A program made the position numbers and the translations under genes. A DNA stretch of 14,829 nucleotides. It comes from an uncultured Pseudomonadota bacterium. Lineage in GTDB: Bacteria > Pseudomonadota > Gammaproteobacteria > Burkholderiales > SG8-39. Positions 13,745 to 14,829 of this stretch are shown piece by piece. Position 1 is the stretch's first letter. Every line of letters begins with the position of its first letter. The stretch covers positions 1 to 14,829 of the forward strand of contig CAITSH010000466.1 in the NCBI GenBank assembly GCA_903895005.1. Reading direction: 5' to 3'. The notes beneath the pieces were generated by a model that was given only the letters and a program-made list of their open reading frames with translations, had not been told where the DNA came from and made no database searches.

Positions 13745-14234
13745 TTTAGTGGAACTGCACCTCACCGTCAACGACAAGCCGGTCGTGCTGCAAGTCGAGA
13801 GCCACCTGCTGCTCGTGGACCTGCTGCGCGAACACCTCGGACTGCTTGGCACCAAGGTCGGCTGCGACCAGGGCGCCTGCGGCGCCTGCACCGTGCTGGT
13901 GGACGGGCGTCCGGTCACCTCCTGCCTCAGCTTCGCCTTCGCGGCCGAGGGCAGTGCCATCACCACCATCGAGGGCGTCGCGGGCGTCGACGGCAAGCTG
14001 GACGCCATACAACGCGCCTTTCACGAGGCGGGCGCGCCGCAATGCGGCTTCTGCACACCCGGCATGGTGCTGATGGCGCGCGCCTACACGCTGAGCGCCC
14101 CCGGATGCGGCCCCCACAACGCAGAAGGATGGCTGCAGGCGAACCTGTGCCGGTGTTCCGGCTATCAGGGCATTCGCCGCGCCCTTGAAGCCGCAGGACT
14201 CGGTAACGAGCACACCGACAGGAAGCCCGCATGA
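13737..14234 (+). CDS. [2Fe-2S] subunit of a molybdenum hydroxylase (CoxS/XdhC family)
   Basis: Small iron-sulfur subunit, 165 residues, carrying two [2Fe-2S] clusters that link the molybdenum site to FAD. The plant-ferredoxin-type cluster uses C43, C48, C51 and C63 ([12 protein letters not shown], then TSC). The second, all-helical cluster uses C103, C106, C138 and C140 (QCGFCTPGM and NLCRCSGY). All eight ligands are present. The start is GTG 13737, preceded by a strong GGGAGG, and it overlaps the FAD-subunit stop by 8 bases. Its TGA overlaps the next ATG as ATGA. This FAD / iron-sulfur / molybdenum order is close to that of CoxMSL operons. Confidence 0.96.
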   Translation: MPDLVELHLTVNDKPVVLQVESHLLLVDLLREHLGLLGTKVGCDQGACGACTVLVDGRPVTSCLSFAFAAEGSAITTIEGVAGVDGKLDAIQRAFHEAGAPQCGFCTPGMVLMARAYTLSAPGCGPHNAEGWLQANLCRCSGYQGIRRALEAAGLGNEHTDRKPA

Positions 14235-14829
14235 GCGCGGTCGGATCCAATTTCACCGATATCGACGGCGCGGACAAGATCACCGGCACGGCACGCTACA
14301 CCAGTGATTTCACCCTTGCCGGCATGCTGCACGCGCGGCTGCTGCGCAGCCCCCACCCGCATGCGCGCATTGTTGCCATCGACGCTTCGGCCGCACTCGC
14401 CATCGAGGGCGTGGTGGCGGTGCTGACCGGCGACGATCTGCAGGGACTCGACCACACCTACGGCGAATTCATCCGCGACCAGCCGGCCATCGCAGTAGGC
14501 AAGGTGCGCTATGCCGGCGAGCCGGTTGCCGCTGTGGCGGCGAGCACCGAAGCGCAGGCCTGGCGCGCGGTCGAGGCACTGCGCGTTGAGTATGAAGTGC
14601 TGGCGCCGGTTGACTCCATCGAGGCCGCGCTGGCGAAAGACGCCCCGGCCCTGTTCGAAGGCAAGCCGCATCAATCGGCGCTTCCCCCGCCGCCGCCGAA
14701 CGGCCGCTGGCGCCAGGAGCCCGCCCCGAATGTGCTCTACGACTTCGATTACGAAACCGGAGATGTCGATGCCGCTTTCGCCAAGGCGGCGCATGTCTGG
14801 GAAGACCGCTTCCAGTTTGCCCGCCTCAG
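14231..14829 (+). CDS. Molybdopterin-binding subunit of a molybdenum hydroxylase (CoxL/XdhA family), 5' part
   Basis: N-terminal 199 residues of the large catalytic subunit, cut by the window end. The a/b-hammerhead domain is clear: [18 protein letters not shown] (12-29), then [16 protein letters not shown] (32-47), AVLTGDDL, and [13 protein letters not shown]. The active-site Mo loop, which would separate xanthine, CO, isoquinoline or nicotinate type enzymes, lies beyond the window. A proline run (PPPPP) at about residues 152-157 sits in a linker. ATG 14231 overlaps the iron-sulfur subunit stop as ATGA. The nearby amidohydrolase and NMT1-type binding protein favour an N-heterocycle substrate over CO, by inference. 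Confidence 0.94.
   Translation, partial: MSAVGSNFTDIDGADKITGTARYTSDFTLAGMLHARLLRSPHPHARIVAIDASAALAIEGVVAVLTGDDLQGLDHTYGEFIRDQPAIAVGKVRYAGEPVAAVAASTEAQAWRAVEALRVEYEVLAPVDSIEAALAKDAPALFEGKPHQSALPPPPPNGRWRQEPAPNVLYDFDYETGDVDAAFAKAAHVWEDRFQFARL

Overview
This is a GC-rich chromosomal window with the look of a betaproteobacterium of the Burkholderiales type. The clues are an orphan tripartite-tricarboxylate (Bug/TctC-type) solute-binding protein, a complete Liv-type ABC importer, a small c-type cytochrome, a molybdenum-hydroxylase cluster, and strong GC bias at third codon positions that opens long false ORFs on opposite strands. Taxonomy is inferred from gene content only. I see no rRNA, tRNA, CRISPR array, insertion sequence or transcriptional regulator gene.

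Left block (1-4147). A Rieske non-heme iron oxygenase alpha subunit runs leftward off the window edge. It is divergent from a tight rightward operon: a DUF1989 (urea-carboxylase-associated family) protein, a D-2-hydroxyacid dehydrogenase, an adrenodoxin-type [2Fe-2S] ferredoxin and a TctC-type binding protein. The operon closes at a symmetrical (probably bidirectional) terminator. The 318-bp divergent spacer is AT-rich on its right side and carries two perfect inverted repeats and a short direct repeat. The content suggests uptake of an organic acid or N-containing compound, Rieske-type oxygenation with a local electron carrier, and processing of the product. This exact set is not a pathway I recognise, so it is the most interesting candidate in the window.

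Middle block (4251-9679, all leftward). This holds livJ, livH, livM, livG and livF, a full branched-chain amino acid/amide-type ABC importer. The membrane and ATPase genes are joined by three successive ATGA overlaps. livJ has its own near-consensus promoter and a terminator before livH. Its product is a predicted lipoprotein with a proline-rich linker and an unusual Ala/Lys/Asp tail. Upstream of livJ is a small periplasmic cytochrome c with its own promoter and a UUCG-loop terminator.

Right block (9880-14829). A leftward amidohydrolase of the TrzA/SsnA/guanine-deaminase-like superfamily is divergent from a rightward set: an NMT1/THI5-type solute-binding protein, then the FAD, [2Fe-2S] and molybdopterin subunits of a xanthine-dehydrogenase/CoxMSL-type molybdenum hydroxylase. 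The last of these is cut by the window edge. Binding protein, ring hydroxylase and cyclic-amidine/amide hydrolase together suggest catabolism of an N-heterocycle, with the substrate unknown.
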